From contig CAVPEW010000031.1 of the NCBI GenBank assembly GCA_963703565.1, positions 1 to 27,501 of the forward strand: a stretch of DNA of 27,501 bases. The letters run 5' to 3'. Made by a program: the position numbers and the translations under genes. The notes below the pieces were generated by a model. The model was not told the DNA's origin, did not search any database, and saw nothing but the letters and a program-made list of their open reading frames with translations. Below, in pieces: positions 7,670-15,037 of the stretch. The stretch comes from CAVPEW01 sp963703565 (lineage in GTDB: Bacteria; Actinomycetota; Acidimicrobiia; Acidimicrobiales; VFJN01). Positions within the stretch are counted from its first letter, which is position 1. Each line of letters starts with the position of its first letter.

Positions 7670-7993
7670 GTGAGCGATCGACCCATCGACGCGGACTGCG
7701 AGCTGTGCGAGGCGGCTCGGCTGACCGAGTGGTTCCACGAGGACGAGATCTGCTGGGTCGCCGAGTGCGAGATCTGCGCCACGCCCATGGTCGTGTGGCG
7801 CTCCCACGGCGTGGTTCCCCCGGCGGACGAGTTGGCCCACATGCACGCCACGCTCGCCCGTGTGGCGGACGCGGTCTTCGACGGCCACTACCTCGACGAT
7901 CGAATGCGCAACATCCCGGACCACTACCACGCGCACGCCCGGCCGGCGGGGGGCTTCTTCGGCCACGGGTTCCGCCGGGATCGGTCAGGGTGA
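7670..7993 (+). CDS. small Cys/His-rich protein of unknown function
   Basis: I do not recognise a named family. The product has 107 residues from GTG 7670. It has two CxxC pairs (C10/C13 and C33/C36) and an extra cysteine at 28, spaced as in a small zinc-ribbon site. Near the C terminus there is an H-Y-H-A-H motif (H85, H87, H89) followed by ARP, which recalls the HxHxH of HIT-family nucleotide hydrolases, although the rest does not look like a full HIT fold. A zinc-binding or nucleotide-handling role is only a guess. Its stop TGA overlaps the GTG of the haemoglobin gene, so the two are probably translated together. The start follows the TAGCGT box and the divergent promoter. Confidence 0.72.
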   Translation: MSDRPIDADCELCEAARLTEWFHEDEICWVAECEICATPMVVWRSHGVVPPADELAHMHATLARVADAVFDGHYLDDRMRNIPDHYHAHARPAGGFFGHGFRRDRSG

Positions 7994-8406
7994 GCGAGCC
8001 GGTCGCCTCGCCGGGGCGCGGGCGTCCCCTGTCGGTCTTCGAGCAGGCGGGTGGTCAGGGCTTCTTCGACGAGTTGGCCGAGGCGTTCTACGCGGGCGTG
8101 GCCGGTGACGCGGTGCTACGGCCTCTCTATCCCGACGACCTCGGCCCGTCGACGCGACACCTGGCCCTGTTCCTCGGCCAGTACTGGGGGGGACCGGCCA
8201 CCTACAGCGAGCTGCGGGGACACCCCCGACTGCGCCTGCGCCATGCACCGTTCGCCATCGGGGAGGCCGAACGCGATGCCTGGCTGGGGTGCATGCGTGC
8301 CGCGTTGGATGCCGTCGGCCACCGCAGGGGTGTTGCTCCCCCGGTGCTCGCCGCGATCGCGGACTACGTGACAGGCACTGCGGACTTCCTGGTCAACCGG
8401 CGCTGA
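7990..8406 (+). CDS. glbO: group II truncated haemoglobin (GlbO/TrHbO-like)
   Basis: This 138-residue heme protein belongs to the group II truncated globins, which bind O2 and take part in redox or peroxidase-like chemistry. The key residues are all visible: B10 Tyr34 in EAFYAGV, CD1 Tyr47 in RPLYPDD, the proximal histidine H85 in RLRLRHAPF, and the G8 tryptophan W98 in RDAWLGCM. The blocks QYWGGPATYSE and RGHPRLR are close to mycobacterial GlbO. The GTG start overlaps the previous stop by 4 bp (GTGA). An N-terminal extension of about 15 residues precedes the globin core. The stop is 2 bp from the stop of the convergent PAP2 gene. The symbol reflects the group, not proven equivalence. Confidence 0.92.
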   Translation: MSEPVASPGRGRPLSVFEQAGGQGFFDELAEAFYAGVAGDAVLRPLYPDDLGPSTRHLALFLGQYWGGPATYSELRGHPRLRLRHAPFAIGEAERDAWLGCMRAALDAVGHRRGVAPPVLAAIADYVTGTADFLVNRR

Positions 8407-8408
8407 CC

Positions 8409-9128
8409 TCAGGTGGCGGAGGGCCTCAGGACCGGGTCGCCCGTGCCGGGGGACATGCCACTGCGCGCGAGGCGCGAGGTGAGCGCCACGGCGCCGGCGA
8501 CGAGAGCCCCGGCGACGAATGGATCGGCCCAGTAGTGGTTGGCGGTGGCGACGATCGCGAACAGGGTCAGTGCGGGATGCACCACGACGATCCAACGCCA
8601 GCGGCTGCGCCCGCTCGAGATCACCCCCCAGGCCACGATGACCGCCCAGCCGAAGTGCAGTGACGGCATGGCCGCGAACTGGTTGGCCACGGCGGACACG
8701 TCGGACCTCTGGTAGATCGCGGGGCCGAAGCGGGCGATGGTGTCCACGAAGCCGGGCAGCATCCGCGGCGGGGCCAACGGGTAGGCGAGGTGGCCGATCA
8801 GCCCCACGGCGGTGACGAGGGCGAAGACGCGCCTGACCCGCAGGTAGTGGCCGGAACGCCAGACGAACATGAAGATCAGGAAGGTGATCGAGGCGGGGAA
8901 GTGGACGTGCGCGTAGTACCGGTTGGCAGTCATGACGAGCCAGTGGTGGCCGAGCACCTGCCGTTGGAACCGGAGCTCGGTGGCGACGCCCAGCCAGCGC
9001 TCGACGCGCAGGACCTCGTGAGCGTTGGTGAACGCCTCGGTCACCTGCTCGCGCCCGAGGAGGCGTCCGGCCCGGTAGAGGGCCAGCAGTGCAGCCACGA
9101 GGACGACCTCACGCAGCACCCGTCCCAT
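8409..9128 (-). CDS. PAP2-superfamily membrane phosphatase or phosphotransferase
   Basis: This 239-residue polytopic membrane protein carries the PAP2 active-site blocks PSLHFGW (about 155-161) and ANHYWAD (about 196-202), with H158, H198 and D202 as likely catalytic residues. The spacing and the surrounding hydrophobic segments resemble the PAP2_3 / inositolphosphotransferase-like branch, so the substrate is probably a lipid phosphate or phospholipid head group. About five or six membrane segments can be counted. The ATG at 9128 was preferred to one 30 codons upstream because AGGGA lies just before it and the upstream residues look non-conserved. It faces the haemoglobin gene tail to tail and starts 154 bp from the divergent phosphoesterase gene. 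Confidence 0.82.
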   Translation of the reverse strand: MGRVLREVVLVAALLALYRAGRLLGREQVTEAFTNAHEVLRVERWLGVATELRFQRQVLGHHWLVMTANRYYAHVHFPASITFLIFMFVWRSGHYLRVRRVFALVTAVGLIGHLAYPLAPPRMLPGFVDTIARFGPAIYQRSDVSAVANQFAAMPSLHFGWAVIVAWGVISSGRSRWRWIVVVHPALTLFAIVATANHYWADPFVAGALVAGAVALTSRLARSGMSPGTGDPVLRPSAT

Positions 9129-9282
9129 CGTTCCCTGCCACTGACACCGGGCCGACCGCGCCGCGGGGACCGCGCTGTCCCGGGCGGGGTCGGGCACCGC
9201 CGTACGGTCCCCGAGCACGTCTTGACCTTGGCACGGTGCGCTTGGCGTCGTCGAGCCAGTCGGCCGGTGCCAGACTGACCGG

Positions 9283-10032
9283 GTGCGGGCGCTACTGGTC
9301 TCCGATCTCCACTACGACCTTCCCAAGCTCGACTGGGTGCTGGCCGAGGCGGGCGAGGTGGACCTCGTGGTCGTCGCAGGTGACCTTCTCGACATCGGCT
9401 CGCGGGTCCCGCTGGACGCGCAGATCACCGTGATCCTGGAGTACTTCGCCCGGTTCGCCCAGCGTGCCACCGTGGTGGCCTGCTCGGGGAACCACGACCT
9501 CGACGGTAGGGGCCCGGCGGGCGAGAAGGTGACCGGCTGGATCTCCGATGCCCGCCGGGCGGGGGCCTATGTCGACGGCGACAGCGTCGAGGTGGGTGGC
9601 TGGCTGGTGACCGTGTGCGCCTGGTGGGAGGGCCCAGCGACCCTGGAGCGCCTCGAGGCCGGCCTCGACGCCGCTGCCGAGCGACGCCGTGGCCCGTGGC
9701 TGTGGGCCTACCACGGCCCGCCGGAGGGACCCCTGTCGTGGACGGGTTCCAAGCACTACGGCGACCCGGAGCTGCCACGCCTGCTCGACCGTTACCGGCC
9801 CGACCTAGTCCTTTGCGGGCACATCCACCAGGCGCCCTACGTGTCGGGCGGCTCCTGGCACGAGCAGCGAGGCTCGGCGCTGCTGTTCAACAGCGGCCAC
9901 CAGCTCGGCCCGGTGCCCGCTCACGTCCGCTTCGACCTCGACGCCGGCCGGGCGTGGTGGTGGTCGACGGAGGGGAGCGACGAGCTGACCTTCGAGCTGC
10001 CCTCCGAGGCGACCGGGGCCCCGGTTCAGTAG
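9283..10032 (+). CDS. calcineurin-like metallophosphoesterase
   Basis: This 249-residue two-metal phosphoesterase has the full set of motifs: D8 and H10 in SDLHYD, D34 in GDLLD, GNHD near residue 70, the histidine in YHGPPEG, and GHIHQ near 185. These ligate two metal ions, typically Mn, Fe or Zn. Family members act on nucleotides, phosphoproteins or phospholipid intermediates, and nothing here picks a substrate. The GTG at 9283 starts directly with the first beta strand, MRALLVSDLH. CAGACT 6 nt upstream is a weaker version of the possible -10 box seen elsewhere. The last 7 bp overlap the end of the convergent cyclic-nucleotide-binding gene. Confidence 0.85.
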   Translation: MRALLVSDLHYDLPKLDWVLAEAGEVDLVVVAGDLLDIGSRVPLDAQITVILEYFARFAQRATVVACSGNHDLDGRGPAGEKVTGWISDARRAGAYVDGDSVEVGGWLVTVCAWWEGPATLERLEAGLDAAAERRRGPWLWAYHGPPEGPLSWTGSKHYGDPELPRLLDRYRPDLVLCGHIHQAPYVSGGSWHEQRGSALLFNSGHQLGPVPAHVRFDLDAGRAWWWSTEGSDELTFELPSEATGAPVQ

Positions 10033-10505
10033 TCGGGGGAGCGGTCCGAGCCGGGGTCTATCTCGACCGCCGGTCGAGATGCCAGGCGGCTCAGCACCGA
10101 GTCGAACACCGACAGGTGCCCCTCCGAGTCGGCGTACTGGGCTCGCACGTCGCCCAGGTAGGCCAGCAGTCGCTCGAGCCGACCGGCGAGCTGGCGGGCC
10201 AGCTCGAGGGCCACATCGGGATGGCTGGCGAAGAAGGCATCGGGGTCGCCGATGAGGCGCACGGTCGAGGGCTCGGCCGCCACGACTGTGGCCGTGCGGG
10301 CCGAGCCCAACAGGGCTGCGATCTCACCGACGAAGGCTCCGGGCACGGCGATCTCCGACAGGAGGTTCCCGTCGAGCTCCACGTGCAACAGGCCCTCGAC
10401 GAGCACGGCCACGCCGGGGCCGTCGTCACCCTGGTCGTAGAGCACCTCGCCCGGTTCGATCCGCCGGGTCGGCATCGAAGCGGTCAGCTCCAGCACGGCG
10501 TTCAC
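10026..10505 (-). CDS. stand-alone cyclic nucleotide-binding domain protein
   Basis: This 159-residue protein is almost entirely one cNMP-binding beta-roll, with the phosphate-binding cassette around PGAFVGEIAALLGSARTATV. The glutamate (E61) and arginine (R70) that contact the cyclic nucleotide are conserved, so binding of cAMP or cGMP is plausible. After the domain there is a helical tail rich in leucine (about 100-140) but no helix-turn-helix, kinase, transporter or channel part, so it is not a Crp-type regulator by itself. The GTG at 10505 was chosen because GGGGGA lies just upstream and the longer frame adds low-complexity residues. It is divergent from bcp. Confidence 0.8.
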   Translation of the reverse strand: MNAVLELTASMPTRRIEPGEVLYDQGDDGPGVAVLVEGLLHVELDGNLLSEIAVPGAFVGEIAALLGSARTATVVAAEPSTVRLIGDPDAFFASHPDVALELARQLAGRLERLLAYLGDVRAQYADSEGHLSVFDSVLSRLASRPAVEIDPGSDRSPDY

Positions 10506-10698
10506 CGATCCCCCGACGGCGCTCGTCCGTGGATGTGCACGGCCGAACGGTACTCGCGCGGCACGCCACGGAGGTCCGGCGCTCGTCCGGGCGGCTGGCA
10601 AGCGGTCGGCTGAGGTGAAGCAGTCTCTCGACTGCATCGGGCTCCTCGAGCTGGACGACCGAGGGGGCGTCGAAGCTCGAGTCGCCGATCGCGCGGCC

Positions 10699-10704
10699 TA
10701 TCGT
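10699..10704 (+). promoter_or_regulatory. putative -10 box TATCGT for bcp
   Basis: TATCGT ends 7 nt before the ATG at 10712, in the region between divergent genes. TCGAGT 16 nt upstream is a weak -35 candidate. A leaderless or nearly leaderless mRNA is inferred. Confidence 0.4.
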
Positions 10705-10711
10705 CGCGTCC

Positions 10712-11176
10712 ATGCCGCTCGAGCCCGGTGACAAGGCGCCCGACTTCACCCTGCTCGATCAGCACGGGCAGCCGTTCTCCTTGAGCAAGTCGCTCAAGGA
10801 GCGGAAGCTACGCCACTTCGTCTACTTCTACCCGAAGGCAGACACGCCGGGGTGCACCACCCAGGCCTGCGCGCTGCGTGACGCACGCGGCGAGCTGGGT
10901 GACACGGTCGTGATCGGCATCAGCCCCGACGCGCCGGCCCGTCAGCTGCGCTTCGACGAGAAGTACGGGTTGGGCTTCCCGCTGCTCGCCGACGAGGATC
11001 ACGCGGTCGCCGACGCGTACGGCGCCTGGGGCGAGAAGTCGATGTACGGCAAGAGGTACATGGGGATCATCCGGTCCGCGGTGCTGGTCGGTCCCGACGG
11101 CCGGGTCCTGGCGGCGTGGCCCAAGATCAGTCCCAAGGCCACGCCCGGCGAGGTGCTCAAGGCCCTCGGGCGGTGA
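10712..11176 (+). CDS. bcp: thioredoxin-dependent peroxiredoxin, Bcp/PrxQ type
   Basis: This 154-residue peroxiredoxin reduces hydrogen peroxide and organic peroxides with electrons from thioredoxin. The peroxidatic cysteine is C48 in TPGCTTQA, and a second cysteine at C53, five residues later, marks the atypical 2-Cys Bcp group. The N-terminal PGDKAPDFTLLDQHG and FVYFYPKADTPGC are typical, as are GISPDAPARQLRF and the late block KRYMGIIRSAVLVGPDG. Length and start agree with the family. Its stop overlaps the GTG of the dehydratase gene (GTGA), so they form a translational pair. It is oxidative-stress defence on family grounds. Confidence 0.94.
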   Translation: MPLEPGDKAPDFTLLDQHGQPFSLSKSLKERKLRHFVYFYPKADTPGCTTQACALRDARGELGDTVVIGISPDAPARQLRFDEKYGLGFPLLADEDHAVADAYGAWGEKSMYGKRYMGIIRSAVLVGPDGRVLAAWPKISPKATPGEVLKALGR

Positions 11177-11595
11177 GCGTCGACCCGGCGTCGGTCCTGC
11201 CGCACCGGCCACCGTTCCTGCTGCTCGACGAGGTCGTCGAGGTCGTCCCCGGTGAGCGTGCCCGTGGCCTGTGGCGCCTGCGTGGAGACGAGGCCTTCCT
11301 GGCCGGGCACTTCCCGGGTCGCCCCACGCTGCCGGGCGTGCTCATGGTCGAGAGCCTCGCCCAGCTCGGAGCGGTGGCCGTGCTGGGCCTGGACCGCTTC
11401 GCCGGCAAGCTGCCCCTCTTCGGCGGCATCGACCGGGCCCGGTTCCGCCGCCAGGTGCTGCCAGGCGACACGCTCGAGCTCGAGGTGACCATCGGGCGCC
11501 TGTCCGCGCGCGTGGGCAGGGGTCACGGCAGCGCCAGGGTCGAGGGCGAGCTGGCCTGTGAGGCCGACATCATGTTCGTGATCGCCGACGCCTGA
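11173..11595 (+). CDS. fabZ: FabZ-like 3-hydroxyacyl-ACP dehydratase
   Basis: This 140-residue hot-dog-fold protein looks like FabZ, which dehydrates 3-hydroxyacyl-ACP in fatty-acid elongation. It begins with LPHRPPFLLLDEV, has the catalytic histidine H46 in GHFPGRPTLPGVLMVE and the catalytic glutamate E60 in the same block, and continues with SLAQ. The C-terminal half is plain hot-dog sequence. A long upstream frame inside bcp is an overlap; the GTG at 11173, sharing GTGA with the bcp stop, gives the normal length. It lies on the opposite strand from the fab operon at 12799-17200, which lacks a dehydratase, so it may supply that step. A polyketide-type or thioesterase-like role is less likely. 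Confidence 0.85.
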   Translation: MSVDPASVLPHRPPFLLLDEVVEVVPGERARGLWRLRGDEAFLAGHFPGRPTLPGVLMVESLAQLGAVAVLGLDRFAGKLPLFGGIDRARFRRQVLPGDTLELEVTIGRLSARVGRGHGSARVEGELACEADIMFVIADA

Positions 11596-11629
11596 GCGCA
11601 CGGATCTCACGCCGGGCGCCGCCCGAACG

Positions 11630-12139
11630 TTGTCTGCCGTGGTGCCCAACGCCGAGCCCCTGCCGCCCTTCGGGCGCCTCCTCGACCTGCACGGAGGCGA
11701 CCTGTACCGGTACTCGGTCGCCATGGCCGGCCCGGTCGACGGCGCCGACTGCTTCCAGGAGACGCTGATGGCCGCGTTGCGCGCCTACCCGTCGCTTCGA
11801 GACGCCGGGAACCTGCGGGGCTGGTTGTTCACCATCGCCCATCGCAAGGTCCTCGACCACCACCGCGCACGCGCCCGGCGCCCCGAGCCCCGTGCCGCGG
11901 TGCCCGAAGGACTCGAGACCCACATGCTCGATGCCGCGCTCGACGGTGCCCTGCTCGTGGCCGCGCTGCGGGCCCTGCCCACCAAGCAGCGGGCAGCGGT
12001 GACGCTGCGCTTCCTGGCCGACCTGTCCTACGCGCAGATCGGTGCCGTGTTGTCCTGCAGCGAGCCGGCCGCCCGCCAGAACGTGCGTGCCGGGCTGGCT
12101 GCCCTACGTGTGCGGAGGTCCGACCTTGAACCGACTTGA
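11630..12139 (+). CDS. ECF-family RNA polymerase sigma factor
   Basis: This 169-residue protein has sigma-70 region 2 at about 16-84 (FGRLLDLHGGDLYRY, then DCFQETLMAAL and LRGWLFTIAHRKVLDHHR) and region 4 at about 110-160 (ALPTKQRAAVTLRFLADLSYAQIG). There is no region 1 or 3, as in extracytoplasmic-function sigma factors. The start is uncertain: TTG 11630 is the longest, and GTG at 11639 or 11642 would cost three or four residues. No anti-sigma gene is adjacent. The next gene, a DNA alkylation repair protein, starts inside its last codons, so the two are probably expressed together and the sigma factor may direct a response to DNA alkylation. That link is inference from gene order. Confidence 0.88.
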   Translation: MSAVVPNAEPLPPFGRLLDLHGGDLYRYSVAMAGPVDGADCFQETLMAALRAYPSLRDAGNLRGWLFTIAHRKVLDHHRARARRPEPRAAVPEGLETHMLDAALDGALLVAALRALPTKQRAAVTLRFLADLSYAQIGAVLSCSEPAARQNVRAGLAALRVRRSDLEPT

Positions 12140-12785
12140 TCCCCTCGTCGATCCGCGCTCGCTCGGTTCGCGGCTTCGCGAGGTGCTGGGCGACGGAGCC
12201 GCCCCCGAGGGGTTGACCGCCGCGAGCCTCGACCGTGCGGCGGCGGCGGGCGCCGTGGAGGTGGCCTGGGCCACTCTCGACGGCCCGGTCGGCCCGCTGT
12301 CCCTGGGGGTGACGGCGGTAGGGCTGGTGAGGCTGGACTTCGGTGGTCCGGACCCCCTGATCGACGGGCTGGCCCGGGCCGTGTCGCCCCGCCTCGTGCG
12401 GCTCCCGCGTTGGACCGATCCGGTGCGCCGCCAGCTCGAGGAGTACTTCTCGGGCCACCGCACCCGCTTCGAGCTGGGACTCGACTGGCGGCTCAGCAGC
12501 GGGTTCCGGCGGTCGGTGCTGGCCACCCTGCACGCGCGGGTGGCCTACGGTCAGATCACCTCGTACGCCGACCTCGCCGCGATGTGCGGGCGCCCCAGAG
12601 CGGCGCGGGCGGTCGGCACGGCCATGGCCACCAACCCCCTCCCGCTGGTGGTGCCGTGCCATCGCGTGCTGCGCAGCGGGGGAGCGCTGGGCGGCTACGG
12701 CGGCGGCGCTGCGGCCAAGCGATGGCTGCTCGACCTCGAGGCCGGCAAGAGCCCGCCGGCTGTCGGCGGCCCCGAACCGATCTGA
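12126..12785 (+). CDS. ogt: methylated-DNA-[protein]-cysteine S-methyltransferase with N-terminal extension
   Basis: This enzyme moves alkyl groups from O6-alkylguanine to its own cysteine, which is used up. The active site is C178 in LVVPCHRVL, with the conserved GGALGGYGGG after it, the recognition-helix region RAARAVGTAMATNP, and YGQITSYADLA before it. The alkyltransferase proper begins near residue 44 (VEVAWATLDGPVGPL). Before that, about 43 residues form a charged, helical extension not present in E. coli Ogt. The proposed start is TTG 12126, overlapping the sigma gene by 14 bp; if translation began later, the extension would be lost. The symbol ogt is by family. It converges with fabF, 13 bp apart. 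Confidence 0.9.
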   Translation: MNRLDPLVDPRSLGSRLREVLGDGAAPEGLTAASLDRAAAAGAVEVAWATLDGPVGPLSLGVTAVGLVRLDFGGPDPLIDGLARAVSPRLVRLPRWTDPVRRQLEEYFSGHRTRFELGLDWRLSSGFRRSVLATLHARVAYGQITSYADLAAMCGRPRAARAVGTAMATNPLPLVVPCHRVLRSGGALGGYGGGAAAKRWLLDLEAGKSPPAVGGPEPI

Positions 12786-12798
12786 CCCCAGCGCCGCC

Positions 12799-14004
12799 TC
12801 AGCTGGGTGGGGCCAGCACGACCGAGCCGTTGTGGCCGCCGAAGCCGAAGCTGTTCGATATCGAAGGGCCGGGCGTCCATGGCCGAGCCTCGCCGAGCAC
12901 CAGGTCCAGCGGAGGAAGCTCGGGGTCCACGGCGGTGGTCCCGCCCGTGGGCGGGATGACGCCGTGGCGCATCGCCAGCACGACGGTGGCGGCCTCGATC
13001 GCGCCGGCGGCGCCGAGCGAGTGGCCCGTCACCCCCTTGGTGGCGGTCATGGGGGGGACCGAGCCGGTCCCGAAGAGCTTGGTGAGCGCCTCGGCCTCGG
13101 CGGCGTCGTTGAGCGGGGTGGAGGTGCCGTGCGCGTTGACGTGGACCACCTCACCCGTCGCCACCCCGGCATCGGCCAGGGCCAGCTCCATGCACGCGAG
13201 GGCGCCGCGCCCGCCGGGCGAGGGGGAGGTGATGTGGTGGGCGTCGGCCGTCGATGCACCGCCGAGCACCTCGGCCAGGATCGTGGCGCCTCGGGCTTCG
13301 GCCGCCGACCACTCCTCCAGCACGAGGACCGCGGCGCCCTCGGATATGACGAAGCCGTCCCGGTCGGCCGAGAAGGGCATGGAGCGTCCCGTCGAGGACA
13401 GGGCGGTCATGTTGGTGAACCCGGCGATCGAGGTCGGGGTGGCCGCCGCCTCGGTGCCGCCGGCGAGCACGGCATCGCAGCGCCCCGCGCGGATCCAACC
13501 CACTGCGTCGATGAGCGCGTGGGTCCCAGCCGCGCAGGCTGTCGACTGCGTCTGGCACGGACCCTGCCAGCCCCATCGCATCGACACGGCCGCGGAGGAC
13601 GCGTTGGCCATCATCATCGGGACCAGGAAGGGCGAGACACGTCGCGCCCCCTTCGACAGGCGGATCTCGATCTGCTCTTCGAGGGTGCCTATGCCGCCGA
13701 TGCCAGTGGCGATGAGCACTCCTCTGCGCAGGGGCTCGGCCCGGATCTCGCCTGCCTGGGCGAGCGCCTCGGTGGCGGCCGCCAGCGCCAGCTGGGTCAC
13801 CCGGTCGGCGCGGCGAGCCTCCTTCGGGTTTTCGAACACGGTGAGCGGGTCGAAGCCCACGACCCTGCGCCCCACGACCGGCGCGCCGTCGTCCCCGGTC
13901 AGCGGTCCGGGCGGCGGGGCGTGCAGGCCGTCCCAGAAGGCGTCGGCGCCGATGCCGCACGGGGCGAGCACGCCGATCCCGGTGACGGCGACGCGCCGGG
14001 TCAT
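12799..14004 (-). CDS. fabF: beta-ketoacyl-ACP synthase II
   Basis: This 401-residue elongating condensing enzyme joins malonyl-ACP to acyl-ACP. The Cys-His-His triad is C157 in STACAAGTHAL, H292 in NAHGTSTPLND and H328 in KGVTGHSLGAAG, with K323 also conserved. It begins with RRVAVTGIGVLAPCG and ends with SNSFGFGGHNGSVVL, both typical of FabF. The ATG overlaps the acpP stop by one base (TGATG), which supports this start and translational coupling. It is the last gene of the operon. The FabF/FabB split cannot be settled from sequence by eye, but position beside acpP favours FabF. Confidence 0.95.
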   Translation of the reverse strand: MTRRVAVTGIGVLAPCGIGADAFWDGLHAPPPGPLTGDDGAPVVGRRVVGFDPLTVFENPKEARRADRVTQLALAAATEALAQAGEIRAEPLRRGVLIATGIGGIGTLEEQIEIRLSKGARRVSPFLVPMMMANASSAAVSMRWGWQGPCQTQSTACAAGTHALIDAVGWIRAGRCDAVLAGGTEAAATPTSIAGFTNMTALSSTGRSMPFSADRDGFVISEGAAVLVLEEWSAAEARGATILAEVLGGASTADAHHITSPSPGGRGALACMELALADAGVATGEVVHVNAHGTSTPLNDAAEAEALTKLFGTGSVPPMTATKGVTGHSLGAAGAIEAATVVLAMRHGVIPPTGGTTAVDPELPPLDLVLGEARPWTPGPSISNSFGFGGHNGSVVLAPPS

Positions 14005-14243
14005 CAGATCTTGCCGGTGACGAGGGCGAAGGCCTGCCCGATGGTGCGCACGCCCTCGAGCTCCTCCTCCTCGACGGTGATGTCGAACTCGTCCTCGAGC
14101 GCCATCACCAGCTCGGCGAGGTCGAGGCTGTCGGCGTCGAGGTCGTCGCCGAAGCTGGCCTCGGGGGTGATCCGCTCGGGTTCGACCGAGAGCACCTCGA
14201 CGGCCTTGGCCCGGAACCGCTCGAACAGCTCTTCGTCACTCAT
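14004..14243 (-). CDS. acpP: acyl carrier protein
   Basis: This 79-residue acidic carrier holds growing acyl chains on 4'-phosphopantetheine. The attachment serine is S39 in the DADSLDLAELVMALE motif, and the four-helix pattern and length agree with AcpP. A strong ribosome site, AAGGAG, lies about 10 nt before the ATG, better than most sites in this window, as suits an abundant protein. There are 68 bp between fabG and this gene, the largest gap in the operon, possibly with an extra promoter or processing site that I cannot define. fabF follows with a one-base overlap. Confidence 0.96.
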   Translation of the reverse strand: MSDEELFERFRAKAVEVLSVEPERITPEASFGDDLDADSLDLAELVMALEDEFDITVEEEELEGVRTIGQAFALVTGKI

Positions 14244-14311
14244 CGCTAGGGGTCTCCTTGGTGTGGTGTGGGGAGTCGGACGCTAGGCGTCCGGGAGTCC
14301 GTGGCGGAGGC

Positions 14312-15037
14312 TCACAGGCCCATCGAGAGGCCGCCGTCGACGGGCAGCACGACTCCGTTGAGGTAGCCGGATCCCTCCGAGGCAATGAAGCGGATCGCAG
14401 CCGCGACCTCCTGGGCGGTTCCCAGGCGGCCGGCGGGCACCGCTGCTGCCAGCTCGGCTCGGCGGGTCTCTGACACCGCGGCGAGCATGTCGGTGTCGAT
14501 CGGGCCGGGAGCGACCACGTTGGCGGTGATGCCCCGTGCCCCGTACTCGCGGGCGAGGGCCCGAGCCAGGCCGACCAGGCCCGCCTTGGACGCTCCGTAG
14601 TTGGCCTGCCCGGCGGCGCCCACGAAGGCACCGACGGAGGACACGAAGACCAGTCTGCCCCACCGGGCCCGCATCATCCGGGGTACGACTGCGCGGGCCA
14701 GGGCCAGGTTCGCGGTGAGGTTCGTGGCGAGCACGTCGTCGATGTCGCGATCGGCCATCCGCACCAGCAGCCCGTCGCGGGTGATGCCAGCGTTGGCCAC
14801 CAGGACCTCCACGGGTCCCAGGTCCGCTTCGACGTGCTCGACGAGGCCGGCGGCGGCGCCCGGCACGGACAGGTCGCAGTGCAGGGCCAGCACGCCTTCG
14901 ACCTCGAACGGCGTCGACGAGTAGCAGCCCGCCACACGGTGGCCGCCGGCGGCGAAGGCGCGGGCGGTGGCAAGCCCGATCCCGCGGCCGGCGCCCGTCA
15001 CGAGCACCGTGCGATGCGGGTCGGCGGTGTCGCTCAC
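14312..15037 (-). CDS. fabG: 3-oxoacyl-ACP reductase (SDR family)
   Basis: This 241-residue short-chain dehydrogenase reduces 3-oxoacyl-ACP with NADPH. The Rossmann motif TGAGRGIG is at about 14-21, ANAGIT at 91-96, and the catalytic tetrad is N116, S144, Y157 and K161 (QANYGASKAG). The end reads GVVLPVDGGLSMG, as in FabG. The GTG at 15037 was chosen over an upstream ATG because it overlaps the fabH stop (GTGA) and gives the normal length. Other SDR enzymes share these motifs, but the place between fabH and acpP supports FabG. A cysteine-containing segment GCYSSTPFEVEG replaces the usual basic NADP site, so cofactor choice is less certain. Confidence 0.92.
   Translation of the reverse strand: MSDTADPHRTVLVTGAGRGIGLATARAFAAGGHRVAGCYSSTPFEVEGVLALHCDLSVPGAAAGLVEHVEADLGPVEVLVANAGITRDGLLVRMADRDIDDVLATNLTANLALARAVVPRMMRARWGRLVFVSSVGAFVGAAGQANYGASKAGLVGLARALAREYGARGITANVVAPGPIDTDMLAAVSETRRAELAAAVPAGRLGTAQEVAAAIRFIASEGSGYLNGVVLPVDGGLSMGL

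Noticed and set aside
8790..9278. Plus-strand frame opposite the PAP2 gene
   Set aside because: No homology; PAP2 motifs on the minus strand are clear.
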